From contig QEYB01001217.1 in NCBI GenBank assembly GCA_017562135.1, forward strand, positions 186,001 through 250,000: a DNA stretch of 64,000 nt, read 5' to 3'. Below, piece by piece: positions 1 to 13,312 of the stretch (the first letter of the stretch is position 1; every line of letters begins with the position of its first letter). This stretch comes from Dipylidium caninum. Lineage: Eukaryota > Platyhelminthes > Cestoda > Cyclophyllidea > Dipylidiidae. The translations under genes and the position numbers were made by a program. The notes under the pieces are model-generated. The model searched no databases. It had not been told where the DNA came from and saw only the letters and a list, made by a program, of their open reading frames with translations.

Positions 1-1605
1 TACAGTCTTTACGTGAAGAATACCTACCCTTCTGTAAGTTCGTCTTTTTTATTTCCACAATTTTTTCTACTTGCCCGCACGAATTATGAGGTTTACCCCA
101 TAACAGGGGAGACATCCCGTTAGACTAACATTTATTTCGTTTCACACAAATAGTTGACTTCGTGTTTATGTTTGCTCTTGTAGATCCACTTGACAATCAA
201 GTGGCAGATAATTGACGAATTGGATCGTACTATAGTTTGTATCCAGTTTCCTGGGAACTGACCTCCAAAGCGACAGCACCGCGATCGCGGCAAGCCCCAC
301 CAAAACCTAGGACAATACTTGGTCACTTATACAATATTTTTGCCAAAGTATTGCGTTTGGGAGGCCGAAAGTGACATCATTAAAAAAAGAATTCAATTTC
401 AATTTGCTCTGCCTACTACCAATTAGTCAATCTTTACCGAGTGTAAATTTCATTTGTGGCACGACTCCAAATATGCCAGTTTTCCCCCATCTTGTCTACT
501 ATAATCACTTTGAATGCTAAAGAATGAGGAACGAGATATCCATTTATTTTCCACATCGGTGACAAAGTAGCAAAGCTTAAGAATATCTGTGTGCAATTAG
601 AGGCGTGAAGCTATTGCTCTATAGAAGTAGTACTCGATTGCTGCATAATTCCTAAGAATGTTAGAGAAATATTGCTTTACATAAATATAAAGATACACTT
701 TTCAGACTTGCTCATCGGCTAGCGAAAAATAAATGTAATGTAATTGTAGACGTCAATTTGAAGCAAAAGTTTCTCAACAATTTCCACAATAATATATTAG
801 CTAATATTACGAACTGAGAAAATTATGGCTAGCCATAAGTCGGCCGAAACACAATGATCCCCGTATAAAGGGTTAAAAGAGTGAGAAATGCGGAAGACAG
901 GGGGCAAGAAAACCCGGCTATAACATTGAGAAATTGGGCGGAGAACCATTAACAGCGATGCGATTTCAGATATGGTGTGTCCTAAGTTAAAAGACTGTCT
1001 GAAATTGGGCTGCCTAAAAGTTTGAAAAGGTACGGTAATCGAATCTTTGGGGACTACTTCCATTTAGGGAATGTGAACGCCCAGGACGTGACTGAGATAA
1101 AGAGTACAAACGCAAAATCTCGCCTGAGTCATTTCATGCAACAAAGAAAATGGTGGTCTGCACTTGGTTTGGACCAAATTTCTCAAGAACTTGCGAACAT
1201 CTTGAAACACCAAATATTAAAACAAAATATCGCATTCGCAACCATATTCGGTTATATTAAATAAGTCGATCAGTTTTTTGTACGCTTTATTCTTAAAACA
1301 GCAGTGTGTTGAACAAGAATGAAATTTTTTTGCAGCCACAAATTTTAATTTGTTTAGTTGTATTAAAAGCCCACATTCTGGTTCCGTAGTTAAAAACAGT
1401 TCCGCATTGACTGTTACGCCGTCACGTCGATGAGTAACGCCTTCCAGTATAACGACAATAGGTAAGCCCCGACTCCTAATTGCGCTTACACACCCTCGTA
1501 TAGAAATGGTTATACACAACCGCCCGACCAAGTGAGTTATTTGTTTAACATGGGTGCTCGTACTATTATGTTCTCGATATCCTCTAATTTCTTTCGTTCT
1601 TGCAG
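1..1605. other. non-coding stretch upstream of eIF4G
   Basis: AT-rich sequence with only short open frames of up to about 130 codons that overlap each other on both strands, lack splice signals and resemble no family I know. It may contain the promoter and any earlier exons of the eIF4G gene that follows, but I cannot identify a specific element. The stretch ends in a pyrimidine-rich tract and CAG (about 1588-1605), the acceptor of the first exon I can support. Confidence 0.5.
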
Positions 1606-4600
1606 CAATATGTGCCACAGATGAGCCAATTACGTAAGCTTTTTGTTACGGGATCTTAGTTTTTAGCATACATGTATATACCGCAGGGGTTGCAGTACTT
1701 TCAGACCTCATCAATCTTTCACCCGCATATGTACCAAACACCCCCTGCTCAGGTTCCTACAATCCCTTCTCAACCCCCATATCCATGCGATTCCGCCGCC
1801 CATTTCAAATACTCCAGCTTCACAGGCGTCGGTTATACCTGTTCCCAATAATAGCCAGACTTTGCCACGGAAAGGACTAGATATCTTTGATCCAGAAACG
1901 GGTCAAAAGCTTGATATTGAGAAGTATACGCACCGCAAAAAATCAACCTCAGAAACCCCACCATCATCCGTATCCGGAGCAACAGTAACCGTGAAAATTA
2001 GAACGCCTCCACCCAAAGAAGTGCCGGTTAAAATAGATCTTGAACCCGAAATTCCCGAGAATGTACAATCTGCAGAGCCGGAGAGTGAAGAGTGTGAATC
2101 AAAACCAGATTTCTCTTTAAACTCCGAAGAGGAAACAATCTCGAATAAGGATTCTCAGGAAAGCGATACCTCAAAGGATGAACCCTTGCAAGAAAGTGAT
2201 GCTTCTAATGCAGATATTTCTCCGAATGACATCGATGGCGATAATCAAGAATTGTCAGAAGATGGCGAAGATAGTCATTCTTCGAATACTGAGGATCAAC
2301 TCACTTGCGTACCGCCCCCATCGCCCAAAAAAATTGACAGGGTCGGGTCGGAATCTGGTAACATCCAGAGATATAATCGAGAGCAACTTATCTCTATAAA
2401 GAGTGCCACGGATTTTGCGGCACTTCCGGCGCCGCCAATTTCATCTGTGACAAACATTGGTGGTAATGCTTTACGACAAAGGGCTCGTTTGAGCCACAGG
2501 CCTCAGAGTAGGCGTGTATTGACTTTCAACACGGAAGGAGTTGTGCTGGACGAGGTTGAGAATGCTTACAAGCCTTCTCATTTAAAGAAATCTGAAGATC
2601 TTCCAACGGGTCGTTTAGCACAACTGTCTAGAGATTTGAACATAATTTTAAATCGTGTTCTCGAAGACAACGTATCGGAAGTCGTAGATGACATCAAGAA
2701 TATCGGTTTTAAGGGAGATGATGAAGTGACTTGCCTGGTCACTGCCATAACAAACAAGGTGAGTGTGATTTAGAATTTATGTGCTCTTAGGCTGCACGAC
2801 AAGCTTTGTATAGTGAGGCCTTTGCTAAACTATGTAAAATTCTATTCGATGTAAGTCTATGATATGTGTCAAACGATGTCAATTTAGGCAAAATAGAGGG
2901 CTTCAAGGAAAGACTTATGAAAGCATCTAGTGAACTTTTATCTACCCCTTTAAAAGTTCACATTGATAAAGTGAACGCGAATATTGATGAGAAGATTCGA
3001 GAGACCAACGATGATAAGGTGAAAAAGGTGTTGGAAGAGGATCGTGAGACTGTTGTCACGAAGAAGCGCGAAGCATTTTTCGGCTTTATGCGATTTTTCA
3101 GCTTTTTATTTTTACATGAAGTTATATCGAGCAAGTCGTTTACAGATACTCTCAGGCCGTTTTCAAAACCTAAATCTCAGGACGACGTTTTGACTCTTCT
3201 TACTTGTCTCAACATTTGTGGTGAAAAGATGGAAAAAAGCGGTGTCAAATATCTGGAGAACTTGTATTGTTGGTTTGGAAAACGCGCGGAAGACATTAAA
3301 GTTGGAACAACACGTTCAGTACAAAATAATTTCTCTTGTTGAGCTACGTCAGCGTAATTGGAAAACTGTTGAGACTCCTATTCCCCCGCAAAACCCTATT
3401 TTACCTCGTTCTAATTCGAGCAAAGATAGTTTGATGCGGCGTGCACAAGTTCCCAATGTACCGCGCAAGGCCTCTACGGTCAAACCTAATACAGGTGATT
3501 CAAAAACCCAAATTGACGCCAAAAACCTTACGATTTTTGGTTCGAGCAGCAGATCTAGCTACCTTGGGCCTCCCAATGATTGGAGTAAAGGGAGCAAAGC
3601 GCAAACGAGGTGGTATATTTTATTATTTGTTATTAATTTTTATTTAGGCGACCAAAATCCGGCTTGTCTAATGAACTCGAAACTGGCAAAGATTCGAGAT
3701 CTTCAAGTGTGTCCATCAGAAAGGAAGATACTCAAATCTCTCAGCTTAAAATTGATGAGAATTTGACAGCTAAGGCTGCTCGAATAGACGCAATAGACGC
3801 CTTTGCCAATTCTGATACCCCGCAAGTATGGTTGATGTCTTTTAAGTTACGAATGTGTAGTTCGATCTGCTTCTCCGTGAATCCAGAAAAGAGGAATTTG
3901 TCAGGGAGTTGTTATATAAAGCTATTGAAAGCAGATCCGAAGAGAGGCGGAGAACTGTACATATACTTTCCCATTTGTATTCCAAACGTCAGTTGAACGA
4001 TAAGCAGATGGCAGCCGGGTACGTAACTGTTGTTTTACCTACTGGTAACCGTTCCATGCTTTTACTTGTAGTTTTTTCTGTTAGCTTTTAAGTCTGAAAT
4101 GTCTAGGCACTTGATGCATATGCTAGAACGCTTGTCTGAACTCTTATGATTTATCTTTATCTTGCAGCTTTTCCGACTTGATTGAATTTAGTGACGAAAT
4201 CGACTGTCCTAAACTCGGTGAATATTTTGGTGAACTTATAAGCTCCATGGTAGTGGGCTCACCTGTTGATTTGACCAAAATTGTTGAGCTCATTGATATG
4301 TTACGGGAAGAGAGAGATAAGCAAGAAGCCCTTGCACAGTGCATCAATTTTTCGGCGAAGCGTATCGGGGAGACTGAAGTTGCGGCTGGTGTCAACAAGA
4401 TTTTGACAAGGAGACTACCTTGGGGCAATGAGAAAATTTTTAAGGATGCGGGATTCCTTAAGCGTTATCAAATTGAGTTTATTAATTTGTCGACACCTTC
4501 GACAGCTGTTTCATATGTAAATTCTGCCAAACAGTGGCGTGAAACTACGCCCTTGGTTTCATCATCCACTGAAGACCAGTCAACAGGAGATCTTATCGAC

Positions 4601-5141
4601 AAATACCTGCAACGAATGGATGTGAAAGAGCTAACCTCTATTTGCTCGCAAAACTTGAAATCTAAAGATGCTGAAAAATACTTAAGGAAAATTCTTTCAC
4701 ATTGTGGGGGTAATTTACTATTATGATAACTTTTGGTACGATTTCAAGTCGAATTCCATTATTTACAATTTCCTTTCGTAGATTTAGAGAGAAAAGAGGT
4801 TGATTCACTGGTACCGGTTGTGAAAACCCTTGTTCAGCCGCCGTTGGACTGCTCGAAATTCATATACATTCTTCAAACATCTGTCAGTAAGTCTTGCTTT
4901 AAACGCTTCAGTTGTCTTGCTAAAACAAAGATAGCGATGTAGCAGCCCATAATGTCTATCCTAACTACTCAATACTATTCTTATCATTTTAGGCAAAGAA
5001 GGTTTCAAGACTTGGCTTCAAGCTCTATTACAACAGAAATTTTTGACTCAGCAGTCGGTACAAAAATTTGCTGAGGATAAACGAGCCCCGTCTGCGTACA
5101 AGGAGTTGGCGGCTCAAATCCTTCGCAAGTGTCGTCAGTGA
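1606..5141 (+). CDS. EIF4G: eukaryotic translation initiation factor 4 gamma family protein
   Basis: Scaffold of the cap-binding eIF4F complex, recruiting eIF4A and eIF3 to mRNA in the cytosol. Proposed exons: 1606-1633, 1667-1752, 1826-2758, 2791-2850, about 2899-3609, 3648-3825, 3861-4018, 4168-4709, 4782-4886, 4993-5141; stop TGA 5139-5141. The N-terminal part is Pro/Gln-rich (PQGLQYFQTSSIFHPHMYQT), followed by an acidic Ser/Glu-rich linker. The MIF4G domain follows (from LSRDLNIILNRVLEDNVSEV through ISLVELRQRNW, which matches the family's LQDVLDLRGSNW end). An MA3 domain spans 3861-4430 (FVRELLYKAIES, MAAGFSDLIEF). The C-terminal tail is short and holds at most a degenerate W2 domain. Many introns are tiny (32-38 nt). 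Problems: the junction after 2850 is phase-inconsistent unless the exon resumes at 2899, intron 1753-1825 starts with a weak GTTCCT, and a one-base frame break lies near 3300. The true start is unresolved: exon 1606 opens in frame and contains ATG at 1621. DAP5/eIF4G2 is the alternative paralogue. Confidence 0.88.
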
Positions 5142-8100
5142 GGGCTATCTCCGTGTCACACTCATTTGTCACTTTTTCTCTTAAAATCCTCATTTCGGTC
5201 CAGACCCCTTTGTGTGGCTATTTTCCACGGTTAGGTTTGGTGGAATGTGTCACTCCTACAATGTCCCAGCCCACTCCCGTAACATTGTTAATCCTCTGAA
5301 GAGGAACTTGTATAGATCCAGATTTGTTGATTGATACCTCCTTCTGGATGTGTAGAAAACTTTGGTGCTTTGTATACAATTGGTAATGTTTGAATTTGTG
5401 AGATACGATTGACCGGGATGGGTCTACTCCCTGTAAACCGCTTCTATTTTCTTTCTTGAACTTGGTCGGGGGTTCTTTTCTTGTCTCACTTTTGTAAGCC
5501 TTTACTTATATCTAGCTCCTCGTGTTTGTTAATGGTTTACTTTGAGTTGACGAGTTTGTGGTTTTTTATTGCAGCTTCGTTAAGTACTAGTGCAGCAGGT
5601 TTCGTTCCGTGGAGGTGGGCTAATTAACTGGTTTCGTCGTCTTAGTCTGTTGGCTACGCTTTTGCTTCGCGTAAGTCGAGTCGCGGAGATAGTCCTTTCT
5701 GGAGGTTATGGGTTTTGGTGGTTTTGTGTGGAATCGCCCTTTAAACCTAAGAGGCGTGGGGCATTTTCCAGATAAGGGCGAATTGTCGACGAAGGCTAGT
5801 GATGGTGTTTATTTACTGCACGCACGCGTGGTGCGCAGCTCCCTGCTTGCCTTCTCATTGGTTGGCACCGCGATGTGTGAGGTAGCGCCGCTGGGTCAGG
5901 CCGCCTGCGTGGATGATTGGAATTGGACGTTTAACCCACGCCTTCTACGGCGTGTTTTGCGCGTGGTCTTAATGCTAACGCAGTTTTGGGACAATTATCA
6001 CGCTAAACCCCTTGTTTTTCACGCATGAGGGTGATTGCCCCCCGTCTTAAAATATATCTTACTAATCGGGATTGCTGTATCTGATGTTAGTTTTGTGATA
6101 GCTGATAATGACGAGAACACCGTGTGATGACTCATTTTCAGCTCTTGTTAAGGTTAAGCTCTGGCTCCCTTGGTTTTCGTGTTCGTGCCTCTGTTTTCCA
6201 CCATTGCCTTCATTCTTCGCTTGTTAATCTGTTAAAGATAGTTTTGGACCGAACTACATCATCTCGCAGAGCGTGTAGGCAAGGCGCTCATACGATGAAC
6301 CAACAAAGGGTCTTGGACGGCTGAGGTTGCCTTTTTCACAATTTTTTAATCCACACGATGATTTATCTAGCATTTGGAGAAACGTCATGATAAACGTGGG
6401 GTTATTAACAGTTACTGCCTACTTCGAACTCCGCCTAAGACTGTTGCCTCATTCCACTCCCGCGGTTTGACACCTTGATCGACCCAAAAGTGCTGTGCTC
6501 AGCCTGAAGTTATATAAAATTTCGCCCAGAATATTTGCTGTTGCGGCTATTGCCGTTTGTTATCCACGAGCTACCTGAGGCGATGTGTGGGTCACTTGAG
6601 AATGATACGATGAGATGGAATACATGACTCAGCATGGAATTATCAGAGCCTTGATATAAATGAGATCGTCGGCAAACTACGATGGCCTTAAAAGCTACCA
6701 AGGCGACCGTCTTATTCATACGTGTCTAAATCATTCTCAATTCTGTAGTCTGTGGGCAGGTAATCACTGAATTCTCGCACTCCAGTTTCAACTATCGGGT
6801 AGTTGAAAGGCCATTAAAAGGCCGTAGGTCAGTATGACCTTAGTTACATGGTCTTCTCCTCTAAACGCCCTTTATTCATTACGGCTATTCCGTAACCTCA
6901 ACCACTTCTCTACCTCCTTAGTCGCGTGGTAGACTTGCCGTCTTGGAGGCGTGAGAAATTATGTAACTCCCTCCTCCTTTTAACTGTATTATCACAAATC
7001 GGCAAAGCTGGGTGAGTTTTATTGCCGAGTTATTTTATAGGCTTACATGTATGAGAAATCTAAGACGAAGGTAATTTGTACCTATTATAATGCTGAAATC
7101 TGAAGAAATCCCCTCCACCTCGCTGCGCCTCGGGTCTGCAGGGCGCGCAGGCGAAGGTGCCTATTGAGTTTTGAATCGCGGCGGCCGGTGGGTGCAATTA
7201 ACACCGTCCCTAAATTACGGCGCATTGTTGCTTTGGCCATTCTTCGACGTGTGTCGGAGAAGAGGCGCTGGAATTCGGCGAGGTGGAGGGGAATATGAAC
7301 ATGAGGATTGTGAAGGCAGAAAATTGACTTGGCTCTTGTTTACGCCTCCAGAGTGAGGTCGGGCAAGTCCATTCAGACGCCTGCGTATAATGTGACTTGT
7401 TCACTTTTAATCGGACAATTGCAGGCAAGAGATCGGCCTGCCACAGGTTCCACGAACTCTCTTTTTCCATAAAAATAGCGTCTGGAACTTCCTTATTCCT
7501 TTTACTCTTATTGACAAGAATTTGATCAAGCTGTTTGCACGTGTTGACTTAGTAGATGTTCTTTTAGGAATCCTCTTAAAAGTACACCCCAGGTACTTTA
7601 AAGGATCTCGTCTGGTTACCTGCTTCACGGCGTGGATTGTGAGTGGCTGTAAACCGACTCTAGGACAAATACATTTGTATATGCACACACACACATTGGC
7701 CATGTTGATTTAATAGGGTCTAAAATAAGACAGAATGGTCTTACGATGTTACGATGACTCGGATGAAACATTCACATCCGGTGCGAGTAAGTGAACCGAC
7801 ACTATCCTCATCCGCGCGCCTTTAAAAGCCAAAATAGGCCATTTAGAGGGGAGGCGTCGTCTAAAGTTGTGCGGATGCCTCACACTTTCCCAATCCCATT
7901 GTTGATTACCGTCCACACGCCCTCTCTGAGGAGGCGGTTACCACTTACGACACTTATTGTCAACGGATCAGGGAGAGTCGTTCCGATGGCACTTGAAACA
8001 TAGACTAAGAGGGTTATTTATAAAACCTCTGCGCGTTCTATTTAAATGCACCGCGCTTTTCTTTCCTGCCCTGGTAATGCACTTTATTATCAACTCTCGG

Positions 8101-11100
8101 GGATTATTCCCTCCACCATTGCTCAAATGCGGAAAGGTGAATAACCGAGGTTCGGCGCAAAGGTGTTGCACGAGTCCACCCGAACTCCTTCTCGAAATCG
8201 TCACATTCACTCTTGTTGCACCTTACAGTGGCATCCCATGATTTCAAATAATTTCACTCATCGGGAGGGAGTTTGACAACAATATATCAACCGCCCGACA
8301 TTCAACCTTCTTTTTAAGTCATTTATACGTCGGGGCAGGAACCTGACGGGGAAGTCGGAGGGGATTTGCGAGGCATGTGTGGAACAAAACACCTTAAACG
8401 GTACATTCAATCAAAATTGCATCGGGTGATGCTCGGACATTTGCCTCTGCTGTGACGACTCAACTCGATTGCCCTTACAGCGCTCTTCCGTTCCCTCCGA
8501 AAAGTCGACTTGGAATGCCACTTGGTCCGTGAATTTGGTTTCGATCAAACACGCATAATTTTTCATTCTAGTCATTAAATTAGGCGCCACAGAATGACAC
8601 AGTGGAATGAGTAATGACCTCACGGAATGTAGCCGGGTGACCTGACCTCATGCCGACGAGATCGTGGTATGGTAACGCAAAACAAGGGGGGGAGGCAGGG
8701 GGGGAGCGTAACATCCGCGAGCGGGTGGACCAGGAAAGGGCTGTGGTTATCACCGCCGTGAGAAGTGGCCCTCTCCCTCGGGAAGGAGTTGGCACCGGGC
8801 CAGATGAATGCACCAACGTGCACGCAGAATCTGCGGCAAATGCACATCGCGCATGTAGTAGTGTGTATGTGTCGTTTGGGGCCTAAAACCGTGCAATCCA
8901 GCCAAGCAGAGGAGGCAGCAGAAAACGCGGGCTGTGGACGCATCTCCGCGCCAAGTGCAGATGCCTTCGCCGGTTTTGATTATTAATGCTTTGGTCAAAG
9001 GCGAAACACACTCCCACTGCCGGGGAAGAATGTCACTGACGTCAAGGTAGGCGTGAAGTGGAGCATTCTTGACCCAAAGCGCAGATTCACGGCTGTGAAT
9101 GCAGCCCAAGGTTCACTTTAGTCGGAGACAATCGTAGAGTCCAGCGAGGAATTTTGCTCGGCCTCAGCCCACCTTCGTCTGGACTGCCGTTGAGGCGACG
9201 CTCACTCGTCAGTTGCCACAATGAAATGATGACTTTTCCTAAAATGGGAGCATGAGATGATAGTTGTTGAATCGCCCTGAAGATCGCCAAAAATTAATAT
9301 CCAACGTTCAAGCCTCCGCCTTCCATAAATAAGCGAGTGTATCGTGTCAGGGAGGAGCGATTTAACGTAATCAAATTGGCATTAATTATGCTCTTTAAAG
9401 TACTGCAATTAAACCCCTCTCCTTGGCGTATTACAAAACGCCCAATTGCCATACGGATGACATTGACAAAAAGCTCAAATAATCGAGGAATTTCCTAAAA
9501 GGCTGACCGTCGATGTTTCACAACTTCACTTATCCGCAAGATCCTTTCGTTCTGTGGCGAGATGAATTACTCAAGAAAGAAGCAGTGAAAAGGGGAAGCC
9601 TCCCGATCACTTCTCTCACCTCTCCGTACTGCTGGTCAGGGACATCTTCTCACCGGGGCGAAGACCATTCCCAAATGCTTTTTTTATCAGCTTCCGATGA
9701 AAAGGCCTCCAGTTACAGGCATAACTCAACGAGATCCATGTCCGGACGGCAGGTGGCTCCTCCGACCGTGATCCGCAACTGCAACACACGCAACAACGTG
9801 AGGATTTCAATTTGACCTCGAGATTTACGGAAATCTTTTAAGCAACATGTTGCTTCCTCGCCTGTCCAAATTAAATCTCACATGCGGTTAAACCTATTTA
9901 AATAGGACTTTTGGAAGAAAAAGGATGTTCAAGGGGACGTTGCATATTCCCCAAAGTGGATTTTGGTCGTGAATAAACCTGCTAACTTAAAGATTAAGTA
10001 TTCTTACATAGCAGGATTTTGGCTGAATTAAACGCTATGTGGGGAGGTGGCTCTTTGTCGCCGAGGACTGCAGTGGGCAAGAGATGGGCGACTAGTCGGT
10101 GCCACATTCGGCCTGGGGTCCCTCTTTTGCCTCCCAACTTAGCCGCAGGGGAACCATGTCGGCGACGAATTTTCGGGCGACATTTTCAGGTGACCAAGGC
10201 GTGGTCATTCCTCGCTTTTTGAAAGACAACTCCCTCCTGGGGGGAGGGGATTTTACCAGTCTTGCGTAATCTAGCAAGGCGAATTAAAACCAAATAGTCT
10301 CCACTCTGCTGGAACTGTATTTTGAATAGTATAATGCTGTGAAGATCCCCTAATGCTTCATTCTTCACTTCCATGCTCCAAAACCCTGGAGCTCGCATAC
10401 CCAGCACCAAACAATATCACCTTTTCAAAGCCCTAATCTCACAATTATTATCTACAACCTTCCCAGTCTGCGAAAAACCCCTAAATAACTGTAAGGTTGT
10501 GCGTTCCTCCTCCTCTCTTCCAGTCTTACCATGTGCTTGTTCTTTTCCGCTTGGTGCCTGGGCCTCGCCGACGGCTTCCCAGGCCTTCGATGCATCGGCA
10601 ACAAACCTTTCGATGTTTCGGCGCATCCTCTTAGGCCAGAGAGACGACCAACGACAATGTGAAAAGTTTATGGAAAGAGCGATTGTCTGATTTCTTTATT
10701 CTTCCCCTAACACTACGAAATCGGGTGCGACATTTGACACATGCTTTAATGGGACGCTTTCACAATGTATCGTCTTGGTCTTTACAAGCCGGTAAGCTTA
10801 GTAGTTTTGTTAAGAAATGAAATTCGTGTTTTATTTTAAAGACCATGAATTGAAACACGTCGTACACCTCACCAGGAGCACGTCGTCTACACAACATGTT
10901 GTGTTTTTACCGACAAAATTAAATATTTATTTTGTTGGAGCGGCCAAAGTGTTGATGTAGGTCATCGGTGTTTATCTTACGACCCTGATTTACATGCTTC
11001 TTCCACCTAAGCTTACCGATGTAGTCTTGACATCGCGTTTCCAGATAACTAGACACGACCGCTCTGCTGAATTTCATTTTAATGCCTTTTACCTACTGTC

Positions 11101-12420
11101 ACTGTGCGCTGCTAATGGGCAGTGACGTAGACAACTTGTCTGTCCTTTTTATTTTTCCCAAGCTGCATCATACTGGTCGTTTTTGTCCGTAACGTAAATT
11201 AGAAATTGCGTGCTTCCCCCTTTTCAAATTGCCTGATCGTTTGTACACGCGGCATTAACGCTTTGACACCACCGAAACCCCCCTCTCCAACCCCCCCCCC
11301 CGACAACTAGTCTGATTTGTTCGCGTTTTCTACCATTTCACGGGTTTTAAGTCCTTCGAGAATAATATTATTGTAAAGTATTTTCAATCCACTAGGAGGC
11401 GAATAATTTAATAGAATCTGGGTTTTTGTAGCCCTGATTACACAAAGTATAATGGGAGATTCTAACGTAGGCGTGTTAGCTCAGCCGCCTCGACGCATGC
11501 GTTTTTATTAGGATTCTCACTTGAAACACGCCAACTTCCTCGATGGCGTGTCTCATCACCTCCGCACAAGGATGATAACAAGGTCATCATGCCTACTAAT
11601 ATTTTATAAGTAGCACATTGCGCCCATTTCGACCGCTCCGAAATTGAAGGTCACCACTTTCGGTGGAGTATAACGCGGTCAAAGCAGTGCCCACGGGCTA
11701 CGGTGAGTCGATTTCGAATCTGTTTGAAGTGGATAAAACTGCGGGAGCGATAAGCTGTACTATGACCAGGTCTAGTCGGCCAACTGCGGAACGGACTATG
11801 ATTGAAACACTTATTTAACCAGGATCGTTCTCCACTCGCTATTCTATAGCTTGGTTTTCTCAAAAGCGATATTTTTAATGCGTATCAAAAGATAGTGGGT
11901 AGACGGTAAGTTGGATCGCTAAACTTTATCAGCGTAACCAATAGCCACAAAACAAAAGACGTCTTAGGCGTGGTTTACCTCGTTCTTCTTAACTGCCTTC
12001 TCTTGTCTCTATAAATTCAGCACAACATTTTGTCGTTCGTGCCTCGCTGATTGAGACGCAAGACCCTCTAGGCGGAGGGCACTTTTGCCCGAGAATGGCT
12101 GAATTGAGGAGGATTAAACGACTCGACTAGTTGTCTTCTCTCTCACTTACACATTTTAAAATCTTACTTTTCTAACCCAAACAACGCTACACAAAACAAT
12201 CGGCAGGCAATTGCGTAGGTGAGAAACCACCGGGACCACCACCAGTGAGGGATAAGGCAGGTGCCTTAAGAGGCGAGTTTATTTTCACAAGTAGTCTTCC
12301 ATTACTCATAGGCATCTGAAAAAACATTAGCTGAGGGAAAAAATTGTGCTGGATCATATTCGCAATTGTTACATCCCCTAGAGGTGGCGATTCTGTGAGG
12401 TGCGTCGGATTGGCAAGAGT
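5142..12420. other. gene-poor intergenic region
   Basis: About 7.3 kb in which I see no gene I can support. The open frames present (for example around 5708-6028, 8580-9110 and 10373-10690) overlap on several frames and both strands, have ordinary low-complexity translations and lack convincing acceptor/donor pairs. A run of 13 C lies at about 11290-11303. The first part must hold the eIF4G 3' untranslated region, but I did not find a canonical AATAAA close to its stop. Small exons could be hidden here. Confidence 0.45.
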
Positions 12421-13312
12421 TTATCGGTGTTCCGCCGCTTTGAAGACCATGAAGGACATCCCGTCTACTGAGAAGAAGGCAAAGTGATCCTTCACGTAGG
12501 CGATTTCACTGTAAGACAAGAGAAAAAGAGGTGATTGCAACAGTGAAGAAGGCCGACTTTGGCAGAGTTCCTTTTGTGAATCCGTGCACTCCGTGGACTT
12601 TCTTTGAGTACACAAACATACTCGATTCGCACGAGAATATTTTGGAGTGCAATGCAAATAACCGCACTGTGCATGCCTAATTAATGCATGTCAATGGATC
12701 TGTGTGTTGGAGAACTGCCAACCTCCTCGAGGAGCCTTGTGTGCATCTGCAGCCACTACGCGACCATTAACTGTAGAACGATCGGGGCAGGGCGGGAGGG
12801 AGTGTGTGCGTTTGTGTGTGTGTGAGTGTGAATGTCGGATAATAAGACCCGGGCAGTGGATGTCGGTGGGAAACACTTTAACGGGTTTTATCCCCTGAAA
12901 ATGCCAAATGGTAAAAAGTATTCGGGAAGACCGTTAAGAAAGGGGGATGACAAAACAACTCAGCGGATACCCAACTATTGACATAAAATTCAGCCGAACG
13001 AGGCAATTTTGGCGTGTGTGTTAAGGGGAATTGGAAGTAAAGAACAGATGATAAACTTTATAAAGGTTACATGTACTTCTTGGACACGTACCTTCCAAAT
13101 CTCTGACCACAGACGCAACTCCAAGTGCCGGGGTACTGTTTCTCCATGGTCTTCCGCACGAACGAGGCCAGCGTCTGTTCACGGTTGTTCTGGTTGCCGT
13201 AGTTGTTCTGCTCGTTGAGCGCCTGACGGGCTGCTCGTTGACACGAGTTGAGCATGTCATTGCTCATGTCCTGCTTGAAGACCTCATCCTTTATCATGTT
13301 AGTGTTCATCAT
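12421..13312 (-). CDS. dynein light chain (LC8/DYNLL-type, flatworm tegumental family)
   Basis: Small dimeric hub protein of the dynein motor, binding short linear motifs; divergent copies are numerous in flatworm teguments. Two exons on the minus strand: 13312-13071 and 12508-12421, with a 562-nt intron (12509-13070, GTAACC donor, TCTTACAG acceptor after a pyrimidine tract). Joining AT with T gives Ile and a continuous frame of 109 residues. The order matches LC8 throughout: DMSNDMLNSCQRAARQAL for the first helix, FVRKTMEKQYPGTWSCVCGQ for the family's IKKEFDKKYNPTWHCIVG, RFGRYV for NFGSYV, and the last exon (FAFFSVDGMSFMVFKA) for FIYFYLGQVAILLFK. Oddities are an Asn/Gln-rich insert between the helices and about 20 residues more than canonical 89-residue LC8. 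ATG 13312 was chosen because the preceding frame is Arg/Ser-rich and unlike the family; a later Met is possible. Neighbours give no functional hint. Confidence 0.82.

Noticed and set aside
8580..9110. Overlapping open frames of 70-119 codons on both strands
   Set aside because: All six frames are partly open at once in a GC-richer patch, none has splice context or a recognisable motif, and they exclude one another.
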